A DNA stretch of 13,218 nucleotides from Candidatus Aminicenantota bacterium (GTDB lineage: Bacteria > Acidobacteriota > Aminicenantia > S016-38), in the NCBI GenBank assembly GCA_027062035.1, contig JAMOUL010000073.1, positions 1 to 13,218 on the forward strand, written 5' to 3'. Positions 1-6,884 of the stretch are shown here, in pieces (the stretch's first letter is position 1; each line of letters opens with the position of its first letter). The translations under genes were made by a program, and so were the position numbers. Under the pieces are notes generated by a model that worked only from the letters and a program-made list of their open reading frames with translations, was not told the DNA's origin and ran no database searches.

Positions 1-399
1 TTCCCCCGGATCCTCCGGTATTTCCTCCATCAAATCCCTCACCTCTATTCCCCCTTCTATCTTTCTTATGTCAGGGGAATTGGAGATAGAGGTTACCAGA
101 AATACTTCCTTCTTTTCCCTGAGTGCCTCTGTTAATTCTTTGATCCTGCGGAGAATTTCAGGTGAAAAGGTTTCACCACTTTTTGCCTTAATAGCCACCA
201 TGACCAGTTCATTTGTACCAAATTTCTCCCCGGTATCCAGAAACAGCTTAAGTACAGGATCAGACTGAGGAAACCACTCTGTAAACCTATTCTCAAATTT
301 TAAATTCCTCATTTCGTAAACAAAAAATACCGAAACAAGCAGGGTAAACAGTATCACTGTCCATGGTCTTTGAGAGATGAATCTGGCCCAGGCCCTCAT
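1..399 (-). CDS. RND/MMPL-superfamily exporter, N-terminal fragment
   Basis: Partial gene: the first 133 codons are present and the frame is still open at the left window edge. The visible part has a short basic N-terminus, one transmembrane helix at about residues 12-27, then the start of a periplasmic domain with the pattern FENRFTEWFPQSDP, followed by FGTNELVMVAI. This layout (helix, then F..wlP.sDP, then FG.ne.v.v) is typical of the predicted RND-superfamily exporters (COG1033/MMPL type), which move lipids or other hydrophobic compounds across the inner membrane using the proton gradient. The start is fixed by a 4-base ATGA overlap with the tetR stop and by a GGAGG about 8 bases upstream. 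It is co-transcribed with and probably controlled by the TetR protein. The substrate cannot be read from this fragment. A full-length member would be roughly 700-900 residues. Confidence 0.8.
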   Translation of the reverse strand, partial: MRAWARFISQRPWTVILFTLLVSVFFVYEMRNLKFENRFTEWFPQSDPVLKLFLDTGEKFGTNELVMVAIKAKSGETFSPEILRRIKELTEALREKKEVFLVTSISNSPDIRKIEGGIEVRDLMEEIPEDPGE

Positions 400-998
400 T
401 TTACTCCCTCCACTGATTTAATTGACAAAAGATATTGTTCATAGAACTTAAACATGATCTCCTTAAGGTCCTGATTTCTGTCATAAATAAAATTCCAGAG
501 AGTAAAGGATGTATCGACAATACCAAGATACATAAAGGTTGAAATTTCGAGGTCTACATCTTTCCTGAACATTCCTGACTTAACACCTTCCTTCAGAATA
601 ACTTCTATTCTCTTTGCAAGGGATAGAGTAAAGTCTCTGAACCTTCCAAACAGGTCCGGTCTTTCTGTATAAAGCTCGTCGGAAAAAACAATTCTGTACA
701 TTCCGGGAAAGTCCTGAAGGAATTCTCCTATATACCCAAGCAGGATTCTGAGTTTTTCCTCTGCATTCCCGCTCATTTCTTTAAAAATTCTGGATATAAG
801 CCTATCAGCCAGGTCCATTATCATAAGAAAGATCTCAACCTTACTTGAAACATGACGATATAGAGAACTTTCCACCACACCCACTTCCTGGGCGATCCGC
901 TTTGTGGTTATACCCTTTACTCCAAACCTGTCCGCAATTTTAAGGACAGCCGAAACTATCTCTGCCTTTCTTTTTCCAAGTTCGTCCACAAATTTCAT
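396..998 (-). CDS. TetR/AcrR-family transcriptional regulator
   Basis: A 200-residue protein, normal length for TetR regulators. The N-terminal DNA-binding domain is clear: residues about 12-60 contain the helix-turn-helix core ITTKRIAQEVGV followed by SSLYRHVSSK. The C-terminal all-helical part is the ligand-binding and dimerisation domain, which is not diagnostic of the ligand. I chose the ATG at 998, preceded by GGAGGT. A GTG 27 bases further upstream keeps the frame open but lies inside the operator and just upstream of the predicted transcription start, so it would not be in the mRNA. The stop overlaps the exporter start as ATGA, so the two are coupled. Expected role: repressor of its own two-gene (or longer) operon, released by a hydrophobic effector, as in many TetR-RND pairs. 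The effector is unknown. Confidence 0.92.
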   Translation of the reverse strand: MKFVDELGKRKAEIVSAVLKIADRFGVKGITTKRIAQEVGVVESSLYRHVSSKVEIFLMIMDLADRLISRIFKEMSGNAEEKLRILLGYIGEFLQDFPGMYRIVFSDELYTERPDLFGRFRDFTLSLAKRIEVILKEGVKSGMFRKDVDLEISTFMYLGIVDTSFTLWNFIYDRNQDLKEIMFKFYEQYLLSIKSVEGVK

Positions 999-1009
999 CA
1001 AACCTCCAT

Positions 1010-1029
1010 GTGAGTGAGTATTCACTCAC
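1010..1029. promoter_or_regulatory. TetR operator: 8-bp perfect inverted repeat
   Basis: GTGAGTGA and TCACTCAC form perfect 8-bp arms separated by 4 bases. The repeat directly abuts the -10 box of the tetR promoter and covers the predicted transcription start, the right place for steric repression. TGAnTGA-type palindromes of this size are typical TetR-family sites. Assignment to this TetR is inferred from position. Confidence 0.8.
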
Positions 1030-1057
1030 ATTATACAAAAAAATTTTTATCTGTCAA
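1030..1057 (-). promoter_or_regulatory. Consensus sigma70 promoter of tetR-exporter operon
   Basis: Read on the minus strand, TTGACA (1057-1052), a 16-base spacer and TATAAT (1035-1030) both match the consensus exactly. Transcription should start near 1023, giving a leader of about 25 bases that holds the GGAGGT site at 1007-1002 and the tetR ATG at 998. Such a strong core promoter fits a gene normally held off by a repressor. Confidence 0.82.
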
Positions 1058-1067
1058 GGGGGACAGA
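1037..1067 (-). terminator. Possible intrinsic terminator after the GT-C gene, overlapping the tetR -35 box
   Basis: Just 6 bases after the stop of the glycosyltransferase, the minus strand reads TCTGTC-CCCCTT-GACAGA, a 6-bp stem with a 6-base loop (1067-1050), followed by T, five A and seven T. The T run begins 6 bases past the stem, so termination may be weak. The -35 box TTGACA of the tetR promoter lies across the loop and the 3' arm. Confidence 0.45.
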
Positions 1068-1073
1068 AAAAAA

Positions 1074-2558
1074 TCAGTAAGATGGAGTCTCCTTTAGCAA
1101 TACGTGTATTTTTTTATGAATAAGATAGGAACTATAGCTCTTTTTGAAAAGACCATGGAGAGCCTTCAGCTCTTTTTTGCTTATCAAACCCAGCAGATAG
1201 GCTGTAGAAAAGGTTTCCGGGTCAACTATTATATCCGGTTTTTTCCTCACGATTTCTTCTACAGCACTTTTCCACATTCCTGCATATATCCTTTTCCCTT
1301 TCTCTGAAAGTAACCGGGAAACAGGAAACAATAGATCCCAGGTCAGATAAAGCTGGGTAGAGTCCACACAGAAAACAGGATGTTCAGGGGCAAACGCCAC
1401 ACATGAGGTCTCTCTTCCCGGAAGTTTCATTAAAATATCCATTTCCCTGAACCCGATTTCCTCCGATTGCGATTTTATTAGCCTTTCAACAAGTAAGGGA
1501 TTGATAAAGATTATGGTTAATAGCAAAACTCCCATACCTCTTCTGGCTTTATTTTCTGCGGAAAAAAACCTGAAAAGGAAAAGACCTATTAGAAAGGAAA
1601 CCGGAATCATTGCTACCTGCAGATTGTAGGGCAAATGATTTGGGTCCAGTACCTGAATTGTCAGGGAGAAGAGTAGAAAAAATCCCAGCTTACGGCGTAC
1701 CTCTCGCCCCATTTCCTGGCGTATATATACAAACCCTGCCAGGGAAAGAAGCAAAACAATGGCAAGCTTCAAATATTCTGTTCTCACAAGAAACACAGAC
1801 CTGAGCATCGATGAATTGCTTTCAAACACCCAGAAATAAAAGTCATTTAATAAATTGTGTTTTAACAGCCACAGGAATACGGGAAACACTCCTATAAGAA
1901 TCCCGCCAAAAAATTCCGTAATAGCCAGAAGCTTTCCTGAGGCAGAACTATATTTATTTCCCAGAAAGGGTAAAAGGAAAGCAAAGAAAACCACCGGTGC
2001 AATTTTCGGAGAAAATGCAATGGAAAAGCCCATAAATATCCCTGACAGGAGCATGTTCATCCAGTTCCTATCAGGCTTTAACAAAAAAAGAATTCCGAGG
2101 GCTGCAAAAAAAGACATAAAGACATCGGGTCTGAAATAATATCCCTGAATTATAACTGCCTGGGATAGAAATACCACATAGTAAAGCCACAGTACTCCCT
2201 CTGGAATTTTTCTGTCGAACATGGTAAGCACTATGTTTTTCCCTATTATTAACAGAAGAAAAAAGAAAAGAAGGGTTACTCCTCTTAAAACAAGGAAGGA
2301 ATAGGAACTCCTCGGAAGAACTTTTACTATTGGTTTGAATACCATCCACAAAAGAGGAGTGTGTATCTGATGAATATCTTTATAAGGGAAAATATCCCGG
2401 GTCAAAAGCCAGGAAATGTGGTAATGTTCAACCTCATCCTCATCTATGTGTTCTCCTGCAAAGTTGACAAAAAGTGCTATGAGGGAGGCAAGAAAAAAGG
2501 CCAGCATAATATAGGCTAAAAATTTCTTTAAAGTACCCTTGTCCGAAAACTCCAGCAT
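1074..2558 (-). CDS. GT-C fold membrane glycosyltransferase (GT39/ArnT-like)
   Basis: A 494-residue polytopic membrane protein. A first hydrophobic helix at about residues 13-33 is followed by an acidic motif HIDEDE (37-42) at the start of the first extracytoplasmic loop, then FPYKDIHQIHTPL (57-69). An Asp/Glu pair in that loop plus a later Y.D......PL is the usual signature of GT-C enzymes that use polyprenyl-phosphate-linked sugars (PMT/ArnT/GT39-like). Many further hydrophobic segments follow up to about residue 350, then a soluble C-terminal region of about 130 residues. It would transfer a sugar to lipid, protein or glycan on the outer face of the inner membrane; donor and acceptor cannot be deduced. 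It begins 24 bp after purL ends and is probably read from the same transcript. An AAGG lies right before the ATG and an AGGA further up, so the ribosome site is unremarkable or weak. Confidence 0.72.
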   Translation of the reverse strand: MLEFSDKGTLKKFLAYIMLAFFLASLIALFVNFAGEHIDEDEVEHYHISWLLTRDIFPYKDIHQIHTPLLWMVFKPIVKVLPRSSYSFLVLRGVTLLFFFLLLIIGKNIVLTMFDRKIPEGVLWLYYVVFLSQAVIIQGYYFRPDVFMSFFAALGILFLLKPDRNWMNMLLSGIFMGFSIAFSPKIAPVVFFAFLLPFLGNKYSSASGKLLAITEFFGGILIGVFPVFLWLLKHNLLNDFYFWVFESNSSMLRSVFLVRTEYLKLAIVLLLSLAGFVYIRQEMGREVRRKLGFFLLFSLTIQVLDPNHLPYNLQVAMIPVSFLIGLFLFRFFSAENKARRGMGVLLLTIIFINPLLVERLIKSQSEEIGFREMDILMKLPGRETSCVAFAPEHPVFCVDSTQLYLTWDLLFPVSRLLSEKGKRIYAGMWKSAVEEIVRKKPDIIVDPETFSTAYLLGLISKKELKALHGLFKKSYSSYLIHKKIHVLLKETPSY

Positions 2559-2582
2559 CCCTTAATCCATTCCTTTAAATAT

Positions 2583-4748
2583 TCAACGGTCAAAAAGAAT
2601 ATGGAAAAAATCCTCCCATGTCTTCTTCAGTGAATCCACGCCTTCGTCTACTATCTTCCTACCATGGGAGAAAACTGTAAGTCTGTCTCCCTCTATTCGT
2701 CCTATTTTTTCTATAGGTACTCTGGTAGAAGTAATTTCATAAGGACTTATGATTACCATTCTTGAAGGACTTTCTCCATACAAATAGAAAACCTCCTCCA
2801 CTTGGGGTTTTATTCTGAGTACAGCACCCCGGTTTATGGCAAACAATGCTTCTGCCAGATTCGGTAAAAGGCCTCCTGGAGCAAGATCAAAGGCAAAGGA
2901 TACCTGGTTTTCTCTAATAAGCTTAATTACCTCACTTTGAAGCTCCTTCTCCTGCCTCAAGTCTATCTCCGGAACTTTACCCCCTGATTCTCCAAAAACA
3001 ACCTTTAAATATATTGAAGAGCCGATGTCCTCTCCGGTCCAGCCCAGGAGGTAAATCCAGTCACCTTCTTCCACCCTTTCGGGTCCTGGAAGAACAGAAA
3101 GGTCGGGTATAAGACCCACAGCTCCTATTGCAACTGATGGAGGAATAGCTTTTCCTTCAGTTTCATTGTAAAAACTAACATTTCCACCTGTTACCGGTAC
3201 ATCAAAAAATTCAAGCGCTTCCTTCATCCCCTCAACTGTTTCAACAAATTGACCCATTATCTCCGGCTTTTCCGGGTTTCCGAAGTTCAGACAATTGGTA
3301 ATTCCCAGTGGCTCTGCCCCAACAGAGGCAAGGTTACGAAAGGCTTCTGCTACGGTAAGGACTGCTCCGAGCCTGGGATTGGATCTGCCCCATGAGGGAT
3401 TGGTATCTATTGTCAGAGCAATACCCTCTTTTTTACCCTTTATCCTCAATACGGATGGGCCGAGCCCGGGAAGCAATACAGTGTTTATCTGAACCATATG
3501 GTCATATTGCTCATAGACCCATTTTCTGGATGCCATATATTCGCTTGAAATAACCTTTCTCAGAACCTCCCCCCAATCCCTTTTTTCCAGCCATTCAGTA
3601 TCCAGTTTTTCATCTATTGTGGGTTTAGTATATGGTCTATCGTATTTTGGGGCTGCACCGGCAAGAGAATCTACAGGGACATCAGCAACCACCTTACCCT
3701 TCCATACAGCTTTAAACCTCTTCTCCTTTATTGTCCTTCCCACCACCCTGGCTTCTATTCCCCACTTTTCAAAAATATCCTTTATTTCCCCTTCCTTTCC
3801 CTTTCTGGCTACCATAAGCATCCTTTCCTGTGATTCGGAAAGCAAAATCTCATAGGGAGTCATTCCCTCTTCCCTGAGAGGCACATTATCCAGGTTCAAT
3901 TCCACGCCAACGCCGCTTTTTGAAGCCATCTCTGAAGAGGATGAGGTAAGTCCTGCTGCCCCCATATCCTGAATTCCCACAATCAGGTTCTTCTCCATAA
4001 CTTCAAGGGTGGCTTCAAGAAGAAGTTTCTCCTTGAAGGGATCCCCCACCTGTACATTAACCTTCTTATGTTCTGTTTCAGAACCGAACTCCGCCGAAGC
4101 CATGGTGGCTCCATGAATTCCATCGCGTCCGGTTGGAGCTCCGGCATATATAAGGGACAATCCCGGTTCGCCGGCCCGCGCATAGAAAATTCTGTCCCTT
4201 TCCGCAATGCCAACACACATAACGTTCACAAGTGGATTGTGGGAAAATTCCTCCTCAAAATCTATCTCACCGCCTACTGTTGGAACCCCCATTGGGTTCC
4301 CATATCCAGCTATTCCGCTTACCACCCCTTCCATAATGGCCCTGTTGCGAGGATTACTCAGGGGTCCAAAATGAAGGGAATCCAGCAGTGCAATCGGTCT
4401 TGCTCCCATGGTAAATATATCTCTGAGAATCCCCCCCACTCCGGTGGCTGCTCCCTGGTATGGCTCCACAAAGGAGGGGTGATTATGGGATTCCACCTTA
4501 AAAACCACAGCCTTTCCAGCAGCCTCCACCACTCCAGCATTTTCCCCGGGACCCTGAATAAGATATTTTCCCCTGGTGGGAAGTTTGGAAAGATGGATTC
4601 GGGAGCTCTTATAGGAACAATGCTCTGACCACATAACAGAAAAGAGCCCAAGCTCTACAAGATTTGGCTCGCGACCGAGGATTTCCTTTATCTTCATATA
4701 CTCTTCTTCTGTAAGGTTATGCTCTTCAAGAAGTTTTCTATCTATCAT
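2583..4748 (-). CDS. purL: Phosphoribosylformylglycinamidine synthase subunit PurL
   Basis: The large catalytic subunit of FGAR amidotransferase. With ATP and ammonia supplied by PurQ it converts FGAR to FGAM, the fourth step of de novo purine synthesis, in the cytoplasm. At 721 residues it is the small PurL type that needs separate PurS and PurQ, not the roughly 1300-residue proteobacterial fusion. Visible landmarks: SEHCSYKS with the active-site His at about 43, ESHNHPS at 86-92 followed by the glycine-rich YQGAATGVGG loop, YGNPMGVPTVGGEI near 149-162, QVGDPF near 233, and DMGAAGLTSS at 261-270. A second AIRS-like half carries GNVSFYNET. The start ATG overlaps the purQ stop by four bases (ATGA), and GAGG lies just upstream. 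The order purS-purQ-purL matches the usual operon. Confidence 0.97.
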   Translation of the reverse strand: MIDRKLLEEHNLTEEEYMKIKEILGREPNLVELGLFSVMWSEHCSYKSSRIHLSKLPTRGKYLIQGPGENAGVVEAAGKAVVFKVESHNHPSFVEPYQGAATGVGGILRDIFTMGARPIALLDSLHFGPLSNPRNRAIMEGVVSGIAGYGNPMGVPTVGGEIDFEEEFSHNPLVNVMCVGIAERDRIFYARAGEPGLSLIYAGAPTGRDGIHGATMASAEFGSETEHKKVNVQVGDPFKEKLLLEATLEVMEKNLIVGIQDMGAAGLTSSSSEMASKSGVGVELNLDNVPLREEGMTPYEILLSESQERMLMVARKGKEGEIKDIFEKWGIEARVVGRTIKEKRFKAVWKGKVVADVPVDSLAGAAPKYDRPYTKPTIDEKLDTEWLEKRDWGEVLRKVISSEYMASRKWVYEQYDHMVQINTVLLPGLGPSVLRIKGKKEGIALTIDTNPSWGRSNPRLGAVLTVAEAFRNLASVGAEPLGITNCLNFGNPEKPEIMGQFVETVEGMKEALEFFDVPVTGGNVSFYNETEGKAIPPSVAIGAVGLIPDLSVLPGPERVEEGDWIYLLGWTGEDIGSSIYLKVVFGESGGKVPEIDLRQEKELQSEVIKLIRENQVSFAFDLAPGGLLPNLAEALFAINRGAVLRIKPQVEEVFYLYGESPSRMVIISPYEITSTRVPIEKIGRIEGDRLTVFSHGRKIVDEGVDSLKKTWEDFFHILFDR

Positions 4749-5428
4749 GATTCCCTCACATATTTAGCAGCGGAAAGGAACATACGCAGTCCATCGGTTG
4801 AACCCACAATGGATTCCGACGCCCTCTCCGGATGGGGCATAAGACCCATAACATTCCCCATGGAGTTAATTATACCTGCTGTATCGTGGATAGAGCCGTT
4901 TGGATTGTGGACATACCTGAGCACAATTCTTCTATCCCTCTCCATCTCAGCAATCACTTCTGGCTCTGCAAAGAAATTGCCATCTATATGAGCTATGGGA
5001 ATTCTGAGACGCTCCCCCTTTTTATAAAGAAGTGTAAATGGTGTCTCGTCGTTCTCTACCACAAGATCCACGAATCTACATATAAATCTTAAACCTTTAT
5101 TCCTCAACATGGCTCCTGGCAGAAGGCCAGCCTCAAGAAGGATCTGAAACCCATTGCAAATCCCAAGCACAAGGCCTCCTGCTTCGGCGAAGTCCTTAAT
5201 GGCTTCCATAATGGGGGAAAACCTGGCAATTGCCCCGCTTCTTAAATAATCACCATAGGAAAATCCACCGGGAAGCACTATAACCTGGGAACCCTTCAGA
5301 TCGGTATCCCTGTGCCATAAGTACCGGGCATCTTCGCCGGCCACCTCTTTAATAGCGTGATAAGTATCTCTGTCGCAGTTTGTGCCAGGATAAACTACAA
5401 CTCCAAATTTTACTTTTCTATTTCCCAT
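4745..5428 (-). CDS. purQ: Phosphoribosylformylglycinamidine synthase, glutaminase subunit PurQ
   Basis: A 227-residue class I glutamine amidotransferase that hydrolyses glutamine and channels ammonia to PurL. The catalytic triad is complete: nucleophile Cys91 in GICNGFQ, and His199 and Glu201 in MPHPERA. The family N-terminus VVVYPGTNCDRD (11-20 region) and VLPGGFSYGDYLRSGA (51-66) are intact, as is HIDGNFFA (148-154). Length is normal for the stand-alone subunit. The ATG at 5428 lies 19 bases inside the end of purS and has GAGG about 8 bases upstream, so translation is likely coupled to purS. Confidence 0.97.
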   Translation of the reverse strand: MGNRKVKFGVVVYPGTNCDRDTYHAIKEVAGEDARYLWHRDTDLKGSQVIVLPGGFSYGDYLRSGAIARFSPIMEAIKDFAEAGGLVLGICNGFQILLEAGLLPGAMLRNKGLRFICRFVDLVVENDETPFTLLYKKGERLRIPIAHIDGNFFAEPEVIAEMERDRRIVLRYVHNPNGSIHDTAGIINSMGNVMGLMPHPERASESIVGSTDGLRMFLSAAKYVRES

Positions 5429-5643
5429 TTAAAGTCCTCTATAACGGGATTCGAAAGTACCCTACGGGCGATTTCCTCAAGCACCCCTTCGGGATTATCT
5501 CCATCGAGCTCTATATAAAAAACCTTTCCCTGTCTCACATCCTTTATTGATTTATACCCAAGGGTGTGAAGCGCTCTTTTTATTGTTTCCCCCTGAGGAT
5601 CAAGAACCCCTTTTTTTAAAAAGACTTCAATTTTCGCTCTCAT
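5410..5643 (-). CDS. purS: Phosphoribosylformylglycinamidine synthase subunit PurS
   Basis: A 77-residue protein of the typical PurS size. It is the small subunit that bridges PurQ and PurL so that ammonia can pass between them. Family features are present: VFLKKGVLDPQGETI near the N-terminus, LGYKSIKDVRQGKVF in the middle and NPVIEDF near the end. The start ATG at 5643 has a very good AAGGAG site 6 bases upstream, located within the last codons of mscS; the two frames overlap by 17 bases. Identity is supported both by sequence and by position before purQ and purL. Confidence 0.95.
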   Translation of the reverse strand: MRAKIEVFLKKGVLDPQGETIKRALHTLGYKSIKDVRQGKVFYIELDGDNPEGVLEEIARRVLSNPVIEDFKWEIEK

Positions 5644-6658
5644 TATCTCTCCTTATATATAAAGTTTGTATGGGATAGGGAATTTCTATTCCTTCTTTCC
5701 TGAAGTTTGCCAGAATTTTTTCGTTTACCTTATCTTTTGTTGAAAATACCTTCTTGGGATCATCCACAGAAAACACCAGGAGAAATTCCAGGGCAAAATC
5801 ACCAAACCCTGTAAAAAAGGCTGAAGGAGCAGGGTCTTTCATCACATCCTCCACCTCAAGAGCGGACTTAACCAGAATTTCTCTTACCCTTTCAGGGTCT
5901 GAATCATATGAAACCCCAACATTTATTTTCCCTATACTCCTCCCTTCGGGCATATAGTAGTTTAGAACCTTGCTCTTAATTAGCTGAGAATTGGGAACAA
6001 CCAGTACATAATTCTCCACGGTCTTTATCTTTGTGGAGCGAAGGCCTATTTCAAGAACATCACCGAATTCTCCGCTCTCCAGTTTTATCCTGTCTCCCAC
6101 ACGGAAGGGCTGGTCAAATAACAGCATAAGGCCACCAAACATATTGGATAGAGTATCCTGAGCAGCAAGCCCAATTGCAAGGGAACCCACGCCCATGGAA
6201 ACAATCAGAGAAGAAATATCGTAATTGAACCTTTTCAGAATTATCATCAGGGCAGCTGTCCAGACAAATATCTTTTCCCCTATGTCCAGAAGAGGGAGAA
6301 ATCTTCTCAAAAACTCCTTCTTCTCTGAAGTCTCCTGAACCCACTGGAGAAGTGCCCTGAACACATTGTTTATAGCAATTGTTGCAAGCAGAACCGTCAA
6401 CACGAACAGGGTCCCTTCAATTATCTTCAGGTACTTGGGAGGAAGTTTTATCAGATATATGGACACAAAGGCAGCAATTATAATTGCAGCAAGATTCAAA
6501 GGCGTTCTTATGGCCTTCGCTATCAGATCGTCAAGCACAGTTCTTGTCTTCTTTGAAAGTCCTGTGATGATCCTTAAAAAAACTCTTACAATAAGTATCC
6601 CGGCCAGACTGAAGGTCAAAAAGACAACCAGGAAAATAAGCCAATCCCTGTAATTCAT
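5627..6658 (-). CDS. MscS-family mechanosensitive ion channel
   Basis: A 343-residue small-conductance mechanosensitive channel protein, which opens under membrane tension to release solutes in osmotic downshock. Predicted membrane helices at roughly residues 7-30, 52-72, 83-103 and 125-141 precede the conserved pore helix VGSLAIGLAAQDTLSNMFGG (157-176). Then come the beta-domain landmarks FDQPFRVGDRI (181-191), GDVLEIGLRSTKI (199-211) and VVPNSQLIKSKVLNYY. The soluble C-terminal vestibule follows. Length is a little above E. coli MscS because of an extra N-terminal helix. It is the first gene of the purSQL transcript and its end overlaps purS. No Shine-Dalgarno sequence precedes the ATG at 6658, and the promoter lies almost on the start codon, so initiation may be leaderless. 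No later start codon has a better context. Confidence 0.93.
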   Translation of the reverse strand: MNYRDWLIFLVVFLTFSLAGILIVRVFLRIITGLSKKTRTVLDDLIAKAIRTPLNLAAIIIAAFVSIYLIKLPPKYLKIIEGTLFVLTVLLATIAINNVFRALLQWVQETSEKKEFLRRFLPLLDIGEKIFVWTAALMIILKRFNYDISSLIVSMGVGSLAIGLAAQDTLSNMFGGLMLLFDQPFRVGDRIKLESGEFGDVLEIGLRSTKIKTVENYVLVVPNSQLIKSKVLNYYMPEGRSIGKINVGVSYDSDPERVREILVKSALEVEDVMKDPAPSAFFTGFGDFALEFLLVFSVDDPKKVFSTKDKVNEKILANFRKEGIEIPYPIQTLYIRRDNESEN

Positions 6659-6665
6659 AGATAGA

Positions 6666-6694
6666 ATTCTAATTTATACCCATAGTTTGGTCAA
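6666..6694 (-). promoter_or_regulatory. Promoter of the mscS-purSQL transcript, almost touching the start codon
   Basis: Minus strand: TTGACC (6694-6689), 17-base spacer, TAGAAT (6671-6666). Only 7 bases separate the -10 box from the ATG at 6658, so transcription would begin at or one base before the start codon. There is no purine-rich ribosome site in those bases. Confidence 0.6.
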
Positions 6695-6756
6695 GAGTGG
6701 TTGTCCATTTATTCCTCATAAAATGGCTCTATTTCCTTTACAATAAAGAAAAATCC

Positions 6757-6775
6757 GGTATTAAATATCTATACC
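6757..6775. repeat. Short inverted repeat in the mscS/porin intergenic region
   Basis: GGTAT and ATACC form 5-bp arms with a 9-base AT-rich centre (TAAATATCT), followed on the plus strand by five T. It lies midway between the two divergent promoters. It could be an operator, or simply chance in AT-rich DNA. A terminator is less likely, because no plus-strand gene ends before it. Confidence 0.25.
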
Positions 6776-6827
6776 TTTTTAGTTATTATTCAATAAAAAT
6801 ATCGTGTATCTTTTTGTCATAAGAAAT

Positions 6828-6856
6828 TTGACTATCTCAAAAATTTGCTCTATTTT
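6828..6856 (+). promoter_or_regulatory. Promoter of the FadL-family porin gene
   Basis: TTGACT (6828-6833), a 17-base spacer and TATTTT (6851-6856). Spacing is ideal and both boxes are close to the sigma70 consensus. Transcription would begin near 6863, leaving a leader of about 20 bases that contains the strong ribosome site. Confidence 0.6.
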
Positions 6857-6873
6857 TTAATAAACTAAAAAAC

Positions 6874-6884
6874 AGGAGGAAGGT
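6874..6884 (+). promoter_or_regulatory. Strong ribosome-binding site of the porin gene
   Basis: AGGAGGAAGGT ends directly before the ATG at 6885. It is the strongest Shine-Dalgarno sequence in the window, in keeping with an abundant outer-membrane protein, and it fixes the start. Confidence 0.85.

Noticed and set aside
998..1009. A three-codon open frame (Met-Glu-Val-stop) ending as TGATG on the tetR start
   Set aside because: It has no ribosome site of its own and its codons are simply the tetR Shine-Dalgarno sequence. Termination-reinitiation is possible in principle but nothing supports it.
999..1025. A longer tetR reading frame starting at a GTG 27 bases upstream
   Set aside because: The GTG is inside the operator, just upstream of the predicted transcription start, and has no ribosome site. 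The ATG at 998 is preceded by GGAGGT and begins a normal TetR N-terminus.
4068..4628. A 186-codon plus-strand open frame opposite purL
   Set aside because: It lies wholly antisense to highly conserved purL codons, has no recognisable motif and no ribosome site.
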